A DNA stretch of 64,000 nt, from contig OZ023183.1 of NCBI GenBank assembly GCA_963995505.1, positions 16,674,671 through 16,738,670 of the forward strand. Direction: 5' to 3'. Below the pieces are notes generated by a model. The model did no database searches and had not been told where the DNA came from. It was given only the letters and a program-made list of their open reading frames with translations. Both the position numbers and the translations under genes were made by a program. Positions 1 to 11,364 of this stretch are shown one piece after another (within the stretch, counting starts at the first letter, position 1; the number at the start of each line of letters is the position of its first letter). Source of the stretch: Hypericum androsaemum (Eukaryota; Streptophyta; Magnoliopsida; Malpighiales; Hypericaceae).

Positions 1-440
1 TTTTTCTCTTCCTTACTTTTGTTTAGTTTCTTTCTGGTGGGGATCACGGGAGTTTCGCTCGTTCGCTTCGACGCCGGGCGAGTGAGTGCAACTGAGTGGA
101 CTCGGTGCGTTATCGTCCAGTACTGGCTCCGCTTTAAGAAACGGGGGGAGAGAGAGGAGAGGAGAGGAAAAACTGTGGGCGTTTGAGCTGGGAATTAGGT
201 TTTTCGACGGGATAAGGGCGGTGGAGAAATGAGAGAGAGAGAGAGAGAGGAGATGGAGAGAAAATGGATATTTAAAAAGGGGAGAGAGAAGGCGGGTGGG
301 AGGGGGAGGAAGGGGGAAGGGAGGGAAATAAAGAAATTGAGAGGAGTAGAAAGAAGTGCGCGCTTTGGCTGTGTGAGTACACGAAGCTTCAAGTATCTAC
401 GGTTGCGACACGTAAGAAAACAGCAAATTATTTCAATTTA
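1..440. other. Purine-rich left edge, no gene assigned
   Basis: The stretch is strongly purine-biased on the plus strand and has a GA dinucleotide run at about 231-249. On the minus strand this would be a CT-rich tract of the kind common in plant 5' leaders, so it could belong to a gene transcribed leftwards out of the window. That is inference only. The short open frames on both strands are low-complexity and are not supported as genes. Confidence 0.3.
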
Positions 441-1130
441 ATTAAGAGGTCTCGAACTATCGCATGTATGGTCTGATGCATACGGTGTCAGTCTTTAAGC
501 ATGAAGTGGGAAGATCGAGTCCTAACGACCGTCCAAGATTCAGAATTGTGGAAACAATTTAACCCACAATTTTTTTTGACCAAAAAAAATTAAGAAGTCT
601 CGAAATTAGTCATTAATATTTGCATTATTAAACGTAAGCAATTGTCTATGGATTAGTTTGACTTTTTTTCAATATCTGTGTTCATAGTCGTTGATCATCA
701 ATTTTTATTCACGGGTAACTCTTCTAATATTATATATTGGACACAAAATTTCATTAATCATATAATATGTTTTTAACGTAAATGCTAAGGAAAGACAGGT
801 TTGCCGTTGTTGAGTTTTATTAATGACGTGAGCCGGAATTACGGTATGGGGGCTCTGTTTCCTTGTTGGCTTTTCTCCATAACGGCACGTGATGGTTGTT
901 GGGGCGATACTTGGCTTTCCGCTGCCCCGGGGGCTGTCCGCTCAGAAAATAAATAAATAAATGTAGCTTTTACGGAAGTATTAATTTGATATATTTCGAT
1001 AATCAAGTTACGGTATTTTAAAGGTTATTTGGTCTTTCAAGAGTTCACTTTCAGAATGTTTTATTACAATTATGTGTTTTAAAATATTGTTTTCAAGTTA
1101 ATTAGTTAGGCAGATATTTATAACTGCTAT
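441..1130. other. AT-rich intergenic DNA, no gene seen
   Basis: No frame with protein-like composition was found. A phrase near 441-459 (AATTAAGAGGTCTCGAA) recurs in slightly changed form near 588-606, bracketing about 130 bp, which may be the scar of a small insertion. Nothing else was recognised. Confidence 0.4.
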
Positions 1131-2000
1131 AATTTTTTTTGATGAAATAAAAATTTCATAAATAAAAGAAAGAGAGTACAAAGAAGTCACAGAAACCTAA
1201 CCCCGCTAGTCTCGAGGTAACCCCTACAAGGGGGCCCACCTACTCTCCTACCTCTAAAGACACACATAAAACTCTATGTCCTAATCCGCTGGTTCCCACA
1301 GATCAGGCAGTCGGAATGACGCCTCCAGCCAATAGGCTAGAGTAACGTCGTCTATCATCTATCTCAGCTGTAGCCACAAGTCGGCAATCTCGGGGGCCAA
1401 CTACCAGACAACATCCAAGCAGCTGATAGCCTATAACCGCTAACCTCGAGTTATCCCTAACAAGGAAACCTCCCACCCGTCCACCCGAGGGACGCACACA
1501 CACATACCCCACACACCTATAGTGTACGGTTGCAGCCAGTGGCCTCATCAAAAACCTTGTCGGCGCCACCTGACAGGGAAAATAGTACTCATTGATGACA
1601 CCGCGGATTCTTATTACAAAAATATCCCTAAGCACAGTCCACATCACCGCCCCCCATCACGCACCAGGTAGCCCCAGGAATCAAACGTCTGCCCTATCCC
1701 ACGCCGACGCGAAAGCCGCCACCAATAGAGTCCGTGGAGAATAAAATCCATGAAAGGAGCTGTAACCTTACCCATAAATTACCAAATCGGTGATATGGCT
1801 GGCCGGAGAGATCCCTGCCCACATGTCGCAACAGAAAGTCCGGGGCATTGGTCTACCATCCGTCAACCTGAAGCTTTTGGTCAAAGCATCTGTCGTGGCA
1901 TTTTCCTCTCTATATTTCTGAGTAATCTAAAATTGCATACCTCTTAGCATCGCCTGCACTTTCAACCGTCTATTGTGAAACTTCTAAAGGACTTCAACCG
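1131..2000 (-). mobile_element. Probable 3' remnant of a LINE-type retrotransposon
   Basis: Read on the minus strand, the segment ends in a short A-run directly after TTTATTTCATC (about 1131-1165), as in many plant LINE 3' ends. Upstream, at about 1820-1960 in one minus frame, is a phrase like the end of an RNase H-type domain (YREENATTDALTK), with a stop codon just before it. This recalls the 'hxYREANxxADxLA' motif of LINE-encoded RNase H. The frame does not stay open and no reverse transcriptase was seen, so this is a dead 3' fragment at best. It could also be another repeat with chance similarity. Confidence 0.4.
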
Positions 2001-2868
2001 GTCGATCATGAAAAATAGAAAAACATAAGAGGAATCAGTTTCGAGCCACAAATTAGGCCAACCCCGCTCGTGAGCAACTAGTTGCAAATATAATTGACTT
2101 GTTTTTAAGCTTTAAAAATTCATCACCCAATCATCATAAATTTTTGATTAAATATGTAGATTATAATATAGTACTGGAACTTCCACACACACAAAATAGT
2201 ACCGGAACATGTTGATCCAATAAACCATTCCTTGCCCAACCTCTATGTCATAATACATTAAATAACTCAAACTTCATACAAACTTTGATCATTGAACTTG
2301 AAAATCGTGTTGAAATTAACGCACAATTAGTTGTTAGTGTACCACATTTATTTTTAAATTTGGAAAATCTACCAAACAATAACGTTTTCAATTGTACTAG
2401 AAAACTCTAACTTTGAATGTTTCCTCTCATTCAAATAAGAATAACACAATTTATTCTCCAATTATATCTATCATCTATTATCTATTGCTCTCTTTTATCC
2501 CATTTTTTCCAAAAAATTATTATTGAAAACTTTACAAGCATCTTGTATCGTGACATACAAATTTTCATCCGTACATCGCTGGACGCATTGATCCCATCCG
2601 TGTAATTCTCCTCCGTCAACCAACTTTCTTAATTTTCGATATTATTCTACTGGAGGCCCTTTAATCTTGATCATATATTATATTATCTTTTTGATATTCT
2701 TCTCCCACGAGAAATATCGTAAAATATCACTAATTCATCTCTATTTGTTTTTTCTTATAATTTGTTGGCTTTGTCGTGGCAAGGACCCGGAGTACGAGAT
2801 GCCTCCGTATTTTATATTGGCCAATTGCAATTAATTAATTATTGAGGAGCTTGCTTTCCTAATCTAGG
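2001..2868. other. AT-rich intergenic DNA, no gene seen
   Basis: AT-rich sequence with only short open frames of low complexity on either strand. I recognise no repeat, RNA gene or conserved motif here. Confidence 0.4.
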
Positions 2869-3080
2869 TGTAACGTCCCGTGATCCGACCGACTGTCTCC
2901 ACAGACCAACACTGATCTTTTCTAGCGTATTTTGTCCTCACTCACACGCATCCCGAAAACTTCCTAGGAGGTCACCCATCTTGATCCTACTCCCGGCCAA
3001 ACATGTTTAACCTTGGAGTTCTCTCAAAATGTGTGCCGGAAAAGAAAGTGCACATTGTTGATATGGATAGTACCAATCAA
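2869..3080 (-). mobile_element. Cassandra-type TRIM LTR fragment with 5S rRNA-like core
   Basis: On the minus strand, about 2935-3022 reads like the 3' two thirds of 5S rRNA. It has an A-box-like GGTTAAACATGTTTGGC, then GGGAGTAGGATCAAGATGGG, and the C-box phrase GATGGGTGACCTCCTAGGAAG. The minus-strand end is GGGACGTTACA (plus 2869-2880), the typical 3' terminus of Cassandra LTRs, which are known to carry a 5S-derived Pol III promoter. The 5' limit is uncertain, and no partner LTR or target duplication was found, so this looks like a solo or truncated LTR. The 5S part has several changes from plant 5S and is not a functional 5S gene. Confidence 0.7.
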
Positions 3081-3586
3081 ATCACTTAAATGTTTCGGAC
3101 AAAACAGATCATCAACGAGGTACCATACCAGGGGTGCTTTTGGTGGAAGTGCTACTAGAGTTTTAACCAACTTTTGATAATTCACGATTTGGCGCTGCTT
3201 GGATTTTGGTTTATGTTTTTTTATGAATTTCGGGGGACAAAGAATCAAAGAATCCCCTAACATATATTCATCAATTGCATTGTAAAAATTATGTACATCC
3301 GGACAAACTTATCCCTATAAATTATCTAATTACCCCTATAACTATGCGTCGATTAATACAATTCAAAATTCTCATAATGCCTAAAGTGAAATTAGGCAAA
3401 TATGCGTCGTTGCTGACTTCCGATGGTTGTGGTGACTCTTGGATTATGATATTAAACTAATATTGGGTTCTATTAATGTGATGAGCTCACTGTAAATGTT
3501 TGTGAGCATGATGAACTCGTTCAAAATCTATCAATATAATGTCTTAATTTTGGACTGAATATAGAGGTTCTAGTGTAATGAGATCC
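3081..3586. other. Intergenic DNA left of the copia element
   Basis: No gene or repeat is recognised. The part next to 3081 may be the 5' remainder of the Cassandra-like LTR, but I could not confirm its end. The last bases abut the copia target-site duplication. Confidence 0.35.
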
Positions 3587-3591
3587 AGAGT
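3587..3591. repeat. Target-site duplication, left copy (AGAGT)
   Basis: AGAGT lies directly outside the left LTR and is repeated exactly at 11936-11940 outside the right LTR. A 5-bp duplication is standard for Ty1/copia integration and fixes both element ends. Confidence 0.9.
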
Positions 3592-4149
3592 TGACAGATT
3601 TGATGCGTAATTAACGAGTAATTACGTATTAAATCTGTTTAATTAATAAACTAATTCGTTAATAATAAATCACTTACTTGTTGAAGCAAGAGGTCCACAG
3701 GTTCGGGTCTACAAAGTCTTCGTGCTAGTCGAATTACGATCATGTTTTAACGGATTCGTAATTAATTTTTATGAGATTTCCTCTATAGAAAATCTGATCA
3801 AAATTCAGGAACTAATGCAGAATTTTTCCTTTCTTATTGAGTGGTTGTAGGCAAACTATCAAATTGGTCCAGCCGGATTTCCCCTTTTATAGAGAAATCC
3901 GGCACACCAGAATGCGCCACGTGGCAACACGTGGCACTGCTGGGGCGCACTACCACCACATGGCGTGCCACGTGGGCCGCCACCTTTGGCGGCAACTACA
4001 TCAGCGCCACGTCACGCTGACGTGGCGCCTACGGGGCATTGGGCCGGTCGATGCGGGTTGACCGGCCCATCCAACCCAACTAATGGGCCTGATGGGCCTG
4101 GGCCCAATCAGGCACAATAATAATTACCTAATGGGCCCAAGGTCCAACA
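3592..4149 (-). repeat. 3' LTR of the copia element
   Basis: 558 bp. On the minus strand it starts TGTTGGACC and ends near CTGTCA, keeping the TG...CA ends. It matches 11365-11935 over its whole length. The 12-13 bp missing here relative to the other LTR fall within the CACGTGGC-rich part near 3922. Confidence 0.93.
4004..4028. promoter_or_regulatory. ACGT-core palindrome in the 3' LTR
   Basis: A perfect inverted repeat with 11-bp arms (GCGCCACGTCA / TGACGTGGCGC) and a 3-bp spacer. The same LTR has further CACGTG/CCACGTGG cores between about 3917 and 3975. ACGT cores are binding sites for plant bZIP factors (G-box/ABRE class). A promoter role is inferred from the LTR position. Confidence 0.5.
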
Positions 4150-4160
4150 TCTCCCACTCA
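4150..4160 (-). other. Polypurine tract of the copia element
   Basis: On the minus strand TGAGTGGGAGA lies immediately before the 3' LTR start TGTTGGACC. This is the expected place and composition of the plus-strand priming polypurine tract. Confidence 0.8.
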
Positions 4161-5090
4161 ATTATTATTGACCTTGATCAACAGTTATCAGATTTTTTTA
4201 AAGAATTTCGTGCGACCAGCACACGTCGAGTATGTTAAGCCAAATTCAAGAGCACGGACACTCAGGCTACTTGAATAGTAGCATCTCGACAACCTTCTTG
4301 TATAATATATGCTATTACCCCAGGACTCATGTCACATTCCATTGTTCACATTAGTAATTTTAAATAATTATATTCGGGTTCACTATTGTACTTTTTAATA
4401 CAATTGGTGCACCTGAACCACGAAACTCAGAATGTGATGAACAGAGTTCCTTCTCCCTTAACTATATTCTTTTCATAATGATACAGCCTACTTTTCTGGT
4501 CAGCCCTGCCAAGTCGAATCGCTATGCCATAACCTTTTCATGAACTTTTCAAGCTAACAGCACTTGATCATACTTCCAGAATACGTTTAGAATCTTAAGG
4601 GTAGGTTTCGGAAATCACAGTTCTCGAAAATTGGTCTCACACCAGGGATTGTGAAATTACTCAATATTTTCATCCCATCCAGTGGTGGGTAGTACACATG
4701 ATACTAATCACGTATTACAGTGTACTTTCCTTTTTAAAAGAACACATGTCATTTAACACCATACTAGACTATCAGCCTTAGCTTAACTCTAGGCTAATAG
4801 GACAGACAGTATGATAAGTTCCACTTATATCTTATCATATGGATTGTAGAAAATCTAAATGCAGCAATTTATTCCTGCATCCCATAAGGAAACTTGCTCT
4901 TGAGTAAGACGGCATTCCGTCATAGGACATGTACTTATGTATGTCCAATAACTGCTTCATCTCATCTAGGAATCAACTTCTTGACTCCCACTGAGGTAAA
5001 TACCCGTGTGAGTGGGCTACTTCTCTGTCTGACATATTTCACATTTAACTCATATTGTCAAATAAAAATCATTTATTCCAACTAATTAGA
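4161..5090 (-). other. Non-coding 3' region of the copia element
   Basis: About 930 bp between the end of pol and the polypurine tract. No envelope-like or other coherent open frame is visible on the element's strand. This is long for a copia element and its content is unexplained. Confidence 0.6.
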
Positions 5091-8000
5091 TTACAAATGA
5101 AACCGTTGTAAACCCAGCGACTTAACATGTTTCTCGAACACTTCTCGAGGTAATGCTTTAGTCATTAGATCTGCGATCATATCTCGTGTAGATATGTATT
5201 TCATACACAGTTCTTTATATTTTATTAATTTTTTAACAAAGTGAAATTTAATATCTATATGCTTAGCCCTGCTATGGAATCTAGGATCCTTAGCATAAGC
5301 TATAGCCGCCTGGTTGTCGTAGAATAGACTCACGGGCTCCGTCGAGTTGATCAGGAAGAGATGGCTTAAGAATCTCTTCAACCATACCGCTTCTTGTGCA
5401 GCATGAGCTGAAGCTACATATTCTGCTTCCATTGTTGACAGGGATACACATGTTTGCTTCTTATTGCTCTATGAGATAGCACCCTCGTTTAACAAAAAAA
5501 TAAATCCAGATGTAGACTTTTTCTTATCCACATCACCTCCCCAATCAGCATCAGTATAGTCACTCGATATCAGGTCACGGCCTTGATAGCACAAGGAGTA
5601 TTCTGCAGTAGTGTTCAAATATTTCAAAATCTCTTTGACAGCCTTCCAGTGAGCACTGCCTGGATCAGACTGATATTTGCTTGCTATTCCTACAGCATAA
5701 CAAATATCAGGTCTCGTACACAATATTGCGTACATCAGGCATCCAACTGCATTGGCATAAGGAATCTTCTCCATGTCCCTACCTTGTTTAGCTATTTTTG
5801 GGCACATGTCCTTACACAAATTATGACCTTTAACCAATGGGACATACTTTGGGTTACTGTGATCACAATTGAAACGTTCTACTACTTTGCGAATATATGT
5901 CTCTTGTGAAAGAGACACTATTCTCTTCGAACGATTCCTCGAAATCTTAACTCCGAGTATGTAATCTGCTTCACCCATGTCTTTCATTTCAAAGTTGGAA
6001 GATAACCAATTTTTGATTTCGACAAGAAATCCCATGTCATTTCCAGCTAAAAGTATATCATCAACATATAAAGTGATGATAACAAACTTCTTCCCTGATC
6101 GCTTAACATACACGCAGTGATCTTCGTCTATCATTATAAAATTATGCTGCATGATCGTATTATGAAAGCGAATATACCACTGTCTAGACGACTGCTTAAG
6201 GCCATAAATTGATCTATTCAATTTGCAAACTTTGTGTTCGCAGTCTTTTTGAATGTAGCCCTCAGGCTAAACCATGCAGATTTCTTCATCTAATTCTCCA
6301 TAGAGAAAAGTAGTCTTTACATCCATTTGATGTAATTCTAGATTCATGTTAGCAACTATAACTAAAATGACCCTAATTGACGTAAATCTAACAACAGGTA
6401 CAAAAGTCTTCTCATAGTCTATCCCAGCCTGTTGTTTAAACCCTTTGGCAACCAAACGCGCTTTGTATCTTTCAATACTGCCATCTGCATTGCGCTTGAT
6501 TTTGAGAATCTACTTATTCCCAATTTCCCTACGTCCCTTAGCTAGGTCAACCAGATCCCAAACTTAGTTTTTAATCATAGAAGACATTTCTTCTTCCATT
6601 GCATTCATCCATTCATTTCATTTTGGAGATGACAAAACTCCAGATATATTCTTTGGTTCATCTTCATCCTGCAGGATGGCCAGAAAAATTTTACTTGGAC
6701 CACCAAATTTCTTTAGTGATACCAAGAACGCATTAGCCTTGCCTTCGATGTCAAATCGTCGGCGTGGTATGCTAATTCTGCTAGACCTACGGTATTCTCA
6801 GTTTTGATAAACATCTCTCATATATTCATCATATCCAGGAATTGCACTCCCTCTGGGTGGAAATACCGTACTCCCACTGGGTGAAAATACCGTACTCCCA
6901 TTGGAATAAGGAATTACCTCCCTTTCAGGACTCAGATCACGACCTTTCAGATCATTTTGAGTTAAAAAATCTCTATCTTTCTCCTCAATTCTCCCATTCG
7001 GAAGAAGTGATCCAGATGATTCTGGTTCATTTGTCTCATAAAGGGTAAGGTCACTACTAACCTCCCCCAACTTTGAAATTTTATTTTTCAAAAATGTGAC
7101 ATCGCATGATTCAAATTCTGTTACATGTCCATTGTCCAGTTCACCCACGAACACGTACCCTTTAGATACCTCTGGGTATCTTATAAAGATACTTTTTCTA
7201 CCTCTCGGTCCTAATTTACCGAAAGCACTAGAGGTAGAATGGACATATGACGCACACCTCCATGGCTTAAAATAGGATAAATCGGGCTTCCGATCTGTCC
7301 ACATTTTGTAAGGAGTGGCTGTAACAGACTTAGAAGGAACACGGTTTAGAACGTATGTGGCAGTCAGGAGCGCATCTCCATAGAATGATATAGGCAAACT
7401 TGCCTCTGCCATCATTGATCTAACCATATCAAGAAGGGTTCTATTCCTTCTTTCAGCAACTCCGTTTTGCTGTGGTGTATAAGGAATAGACAACTGATGT
7501 TCAATTTCTTTTTCAATGCATAGAGCTTTGAACTCATCAGAAAGATATTCACGGCCATGATCAGTTCGTAAGGCCTTTATCTTTCTGTCCTTCTGATTCT
7601 CAATAAAACTCATGTATGTCATGAAGCAGTTTAAGGCTTCAGACTTGTAAAAAATCAGGTATATCAGACCATATCTAGTATAGTCGTCAATAAAGGTGAT
7701 GAAGTAATATGCTCCATGCCTTGCCCTCACGTTCATTGGACCACATATGTCCGAATGGACTAATTGTAGTAGAAATTTAGCTCTAGCCCCAGTACCAAAA
7801 GGTTTCCTAGTGCTTTTCCCTTCTAGACGGGATACGCAACTAGGTAATATAGATTTCTCTATATTGCCCAACAGTCCTGCCTTAGCTAGAAGGTTTAAAC
7901 GATACTGACCGATATGGCCAAGTCTAGAATGCCATAGTTTAATATCATCCTCTGATGAGTTTGAACTAGTGACAAAGGAAAAACTTTCATAAGGATCAAT

Positions 8001-9257
8001 ATCCAGAACCAAAAAACCTTCTGATATATATCCAAGGCCAAAATAGGCATCATCTAAAAACAATCTAACGGTGTTGTTCTCAAACGACAACCAAAAACCT
8101 AAAGACATTAAGGCCAAAACTGAGATCAGGCTCCTTCGTATGTCTGGAGCAAATAACACGTCATGTAAAAGAAGGGCACGACCACCACGAAGGTATAATC
8201 TACAAGTGCCCAGGCCTTTCACATCCACGCACGAGTTGTTACCGACAAAAATGGTTTTTGCTCCAACCGACAACTGCCTGTACTCAACGAACGAACAACA
8301 GTCTCTAGTTGTATAGTCTGTCACTCCTGAATCAATCACCCACATAGAATGTGACTCAGTTAGAAGGGTACAAGAGGATACATACAACTTACTCACACTT
8401 GAGTTTAGATGTACCTGCTTGGGCATCTTGCAATCTTTTGTAAAATGTCCCTTCTGTTGACAGTTAAAATATTTCACTTTTGAAATGTTAAACTGCTTAT
8501 TCTTTTTATCCTTAGAGCCATCCAACTTGGTTCTATAGTTTTTAGCCTTTAGAGTTTGTTTACACTTACCATTCCCTTTACCTTTCTTCTTTTTTCCACC
8601 ACTCTCAGTCGAACAAATCGAATGGGCTTCAGGGTGAGATTTCATAGCTAGGAGGCGATCTTCCTCCAGCTCAACGTGTCTAGCAACATCATCAAATGTT
8701 ACCAAATGATCGGAATGGGTAAGATTCATCTTCATCTGTTCCCAACTTGGTGGTAGAGAATAGATGACAGCTTGAATCTGCTGCTCGTTGCTGAGTATGT
8801 GACCAGCCTCTGCCAGTTCACTGATCATATTGGACATCACTCTCAAGTGTTTCCTCATGAGAACCTCCGGACGCTTTTTAAAGGTGTCAAACCTTATAGT
8901 CAAAGTACGCAGTTTCGATACTGAAAGCTTTCCAAATTTTTGTTTGAGAGCATCCCATAGCTCTTTCGCGTTGTCATGCACGCGAAATTGTCTGATGATA
9001 TCATCCATCATTGAACTCAACAAGATCAATCGAGCAGTAGTATTTTTTCTCTTCCAAATAACATAAGCTTCCTTATCTCACTTATGTTGAGTAGTTGTGC
9101 CTTCTTCAGGCTCATCCATTATTACATGTATGTGCTCCAGAACCTCTTGTTCCTCAAGCACATATTGGATTTTCATACTCCAATTCTCATAGTTTTCACC
9201 GTTGAGTTTTAACTCACGGTTTAGCTCAGCTATGATGGATCTAGAAGCAACTGACAT
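5091..9257 (-). pseudogene. copia gag-pol polyprotein, one frame with seven nonsense codons
   Basis: The frame runs 1389 codons from an ATG at 9257-9255 to the stop at 5091 without any frameshift. Domains in order: Gag (UBN2-like) with a CCHC zinc knuckle (FNCQQKGHFTKDC, about 8440-8480), aspartic protease with DSGV (usually DSGA/T), GAG-pre-integrase (LWHSRLGHIG), integrase with the HSDICGPM start and a DHG-E core, reverse transcriptase with YVDD at about 6060, and RNase H with the STMEAEY region at about 5410-5430. Stops lie at 9078-9080, 6798-6800, 6618-6620, 6564-6566, 6510-6512, 6267-6269 and 5469-5471. Each can come from CGA, CAA, CAG or TGG by one C-to-T or G-to-A change. The longest intact piece (6798-9077) still covers Gag through integrase. 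Confidence 0.92.
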
Positions 9258-9562
9258 CTCTATAGGGATTTTTAATATGAGAACATATTAGAAATTTGAT
9301 TTGGCAATATGATTCAATTTACTAATCACTCATAACTTTTAACGATATGAAGTTCTTGATTAATCTTAAAATCGAAGTGGGTCGCGGGCATGCTTCCCCT
9401 CACCATTCAAGTATTAATCTTAAACTTCAATCGTTTAAAGTTCATCGATAGTAAACTCAAGTGGAAGCAATTAAACAAACATCTTTATTTAATTACATGT
9501 TTGACACATGCATTTGTACATTCTGAGTGTGCTCGCACATGCACAAAACCTCAGACAAGGTC

Positions 9563-10207
9563 TCAACCTATTGTACAAAAGTCTCCCAAAAAACAACATA
9601 TGTACATGGGGACAGTTAAACATAACATGTAATCACACAGGGATCGGATGTCCAGGCGATCCAGTAGGAGAATCCAGATACATATCTGGATCCTGGTCCG
9701 AGGACGATCCTGTGGGGACAGGGTGCGAGGACGATCCGGTAGAAAGTTCACCGCCAAAACTGGGATCGATTCCATAATCCAGATGATCAGGAGTGGAGGA
9801 AAACTATAATAGTATTCCTTAGCGAGGTAGCGGTTCAAGATCAAACCGCTTCTCAGCTCCAGAACTGGAGAAGGTATCATTTCTCTGCGAAGACCCCTCT
9901 CCTCGAGATAGTGGATCAGCCCATAGAGAGCATCTCTATGGGTATTGAACTCAGGCTCCGAGAAGACACACATATCTTCACGGATTTTCAACGTGACCAG
10001 GAGGTCTTGAAACATGGAGGGCCAGTCCTCTCCATGATCATACCCTCCGGCCCAGATGCAGTCTTGCATCTCTCGGTGAACTGCCTCGATGTGCTCAACG
10101 ATAACATACATGTCATCCTTAGGCACACGCAGCGGTAAACGGCGCTTCAAAATCTTTTGTCGAAGTTCCGTTGCACAGAAGTTCAGATACCTTCCTCCAG
10201 TAGTCAT
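9563..10207 (-). CDS. Extra leader ORF upstream of gag in the copia element
   Basis: An open frame of about 214 aa starts at ATG 10207-10205, on the same strand as gag and between the primer site and the gag start. I do not recognise the family. The first 135 residues or so have ordinary globular composition (basic stretch RQKILKRRLPLR, then acidic and aromatic residues). After about position 9800 the reading becomes odd. The next frame there reads a Ser/Gly/Pro/Asp-rich tail with a repeated PTGSS phrase ending at TGA near 9645, so a small indel near 9805 has probably shifted the original end. Copia elements usually have no ORF here. It may be an accessory ORF or captured host sequence. Confidence 0.5.
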   Translation of the reverse strand: MTTGGRYLNFCATELRQKILKRRLPLRVPKDDMYVIVEHIEAVHREMQDCIWAGGYDHGEDWPSMFQDLLVTLKIREDMCVFSEPEFNTHRDALYGLIHYLEERGLRREMIPSPVLELRSGLILNRYLAKEYYYSFPPLLIIWIMESIPVLAVNFLPDRPRTLSPQDRPRTRIQICIWILLLDRLDIRSLCDYMLCLTVPMYICCFLGDFCTIG

Positions 10208-11350
10208 CAAATCTTGCAACAATTGTAATTCAATTTCGGGTTAATTCTCATATTCTCCCAAAATAGGATTGAAAAATTCATTTTTCAATCTTTTGATGAT
10301 CATATTACGGACCAATTCATGTGATTTTAGTTAAATTTAACATATCTCAGAACTTGTTCCAAAATATTTTCTTTTTAAGTTTATTAAAAATATCGTTATA
10401 ATTTTAATAAACCTAATTGACAAAATTTTCTCAAAATTTTTATCAATTTATTGGATTTTAATTGAATAAAAACTGATTTTATCCAATTAAAAGAGGAAAA
10501 ACTCAATAATTTAAGTCAAAATTGACTGTAAATCGGGTTGGGTCGAATCAAGAAACCAGGCCAATCCGTCTGGTTTTTTGATTTTCTTGACCCGGGTATA
10601 AATATTTTTTGGAAAAATTGTGAAATTACGATTTTGCCCCTCGCATATTTTCCCCTTCTTTTTCTCTCTCCCCGACTGCGAAGGGCAAAAAATCGTCCGC
10701 CGCTCTGCCTACGACCGCCGCGTAACGGCGGCGAATCAATGGCCAAGACCGGTCGCAATGGACTCGTCTCGGCCTTCCGAGCACGTCCGTCTTAGCCCCG
10801 AGGGCCGTCGTGCGACCGTTCTCCGTCGCGGTTGTCTTCTCCGTTCCGCACCTCTCCGTCGTTGTCGACTTCGATCTCGCAATTCCGGTGACGTCGATCC
10901 ACAAAAGTGCTATTGAAACGTCAAAGGGAAACCGGAGAATCGACTATCGTCGATCTACGACGTCGATATTGTCGGATTTTCGACGAAATCGACGAAATTC
11001 GATTCGGAGCGAAATTGCCCGATTAGGGTTTTTGTCGATTTGGGGATTTTTGGACAAATTTCTAATTAATCCCAAGTTTTCTGAAAATTACACCGAAGTC
11101 CATGACACGCAGGTGCCACGTAAGCGGTCCAATTTCATATTGGTACCTTATGGTTTTGCACGTGCGCAAATTTGCCCGCGTGGTTAGGCAAAATTTCAAT
11201 TTAGTCCCGCTAGTTCTAAATTAATTACATTAAAGTCCAATAGATTATGATTTTCCATAAAATCACAATTAATACGATTTTTAACTCAATAAATTACATA
11301 ATTACTTGAATTAAAATATCATATCATCATCAAAACATGGTTTCAACCAT
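10208..11350 (-). other. 5' leader of the copia element
   Basis: Non-coding leader between the primer binding site and the extra ORF. It includes a GC-rich part (about 10670-10900) with dense CG dinucleotides, and AT-rich flanks. The short open frames here overlap each other on both strands and have the biased composition of the GC-rich block, so none is called. Confidence 0.6.
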
Positions 11351-11362
11351 GCTCTGATACCA
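11351..11362 (-). other. Primer binding site (tRNA-Met type)
   Basis: The minus strand reads TGGTATCAGAGC, the classic plant copia primer site complementary to the 3' end of initiator tRNA-Met. It lies two bases inside the right LTR, which makes the right LTR the 5' one and sets the element on the minus strand. Confidence 0.95.
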
Positions 11363-11364
11363 AT

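Noticed and set aside
2940..3025. Functional 5S rRNA gene
   Set aside because: Only the 3' two thirds match, with several changes. The LTR-like flank explains it better.
3837..4061. Open frames in both LTRs (also 11610-11906)
   Set aside because: The same frame in both LTRs is a result of the repeat. LTRs are non-coding and the frame is full of CACGTGG-derived residues.
5583..5909. Plus-strand open frame of 108 codons
   Set aside because: It is the exact antisense of the copia reverse transcriptase/RNase H region, which has clear motifs on the minus strand.
6842..7048. Plus-strand frame with repeated Ser/His/Trp phrases
   Set aside because: Antisense shadow of a short repeat in the pol linker. 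The minus frame is continuous with integrase and reverse transcriptase.
10516..11187. Several overlapping frames in a GC-rich block, resembling a small gene with TATA box (GGTATAAATA)
   Set aside because: The block lies within the copia leader, the frames overlap on both strands and have CG-driven composition, and no homology is recognised.
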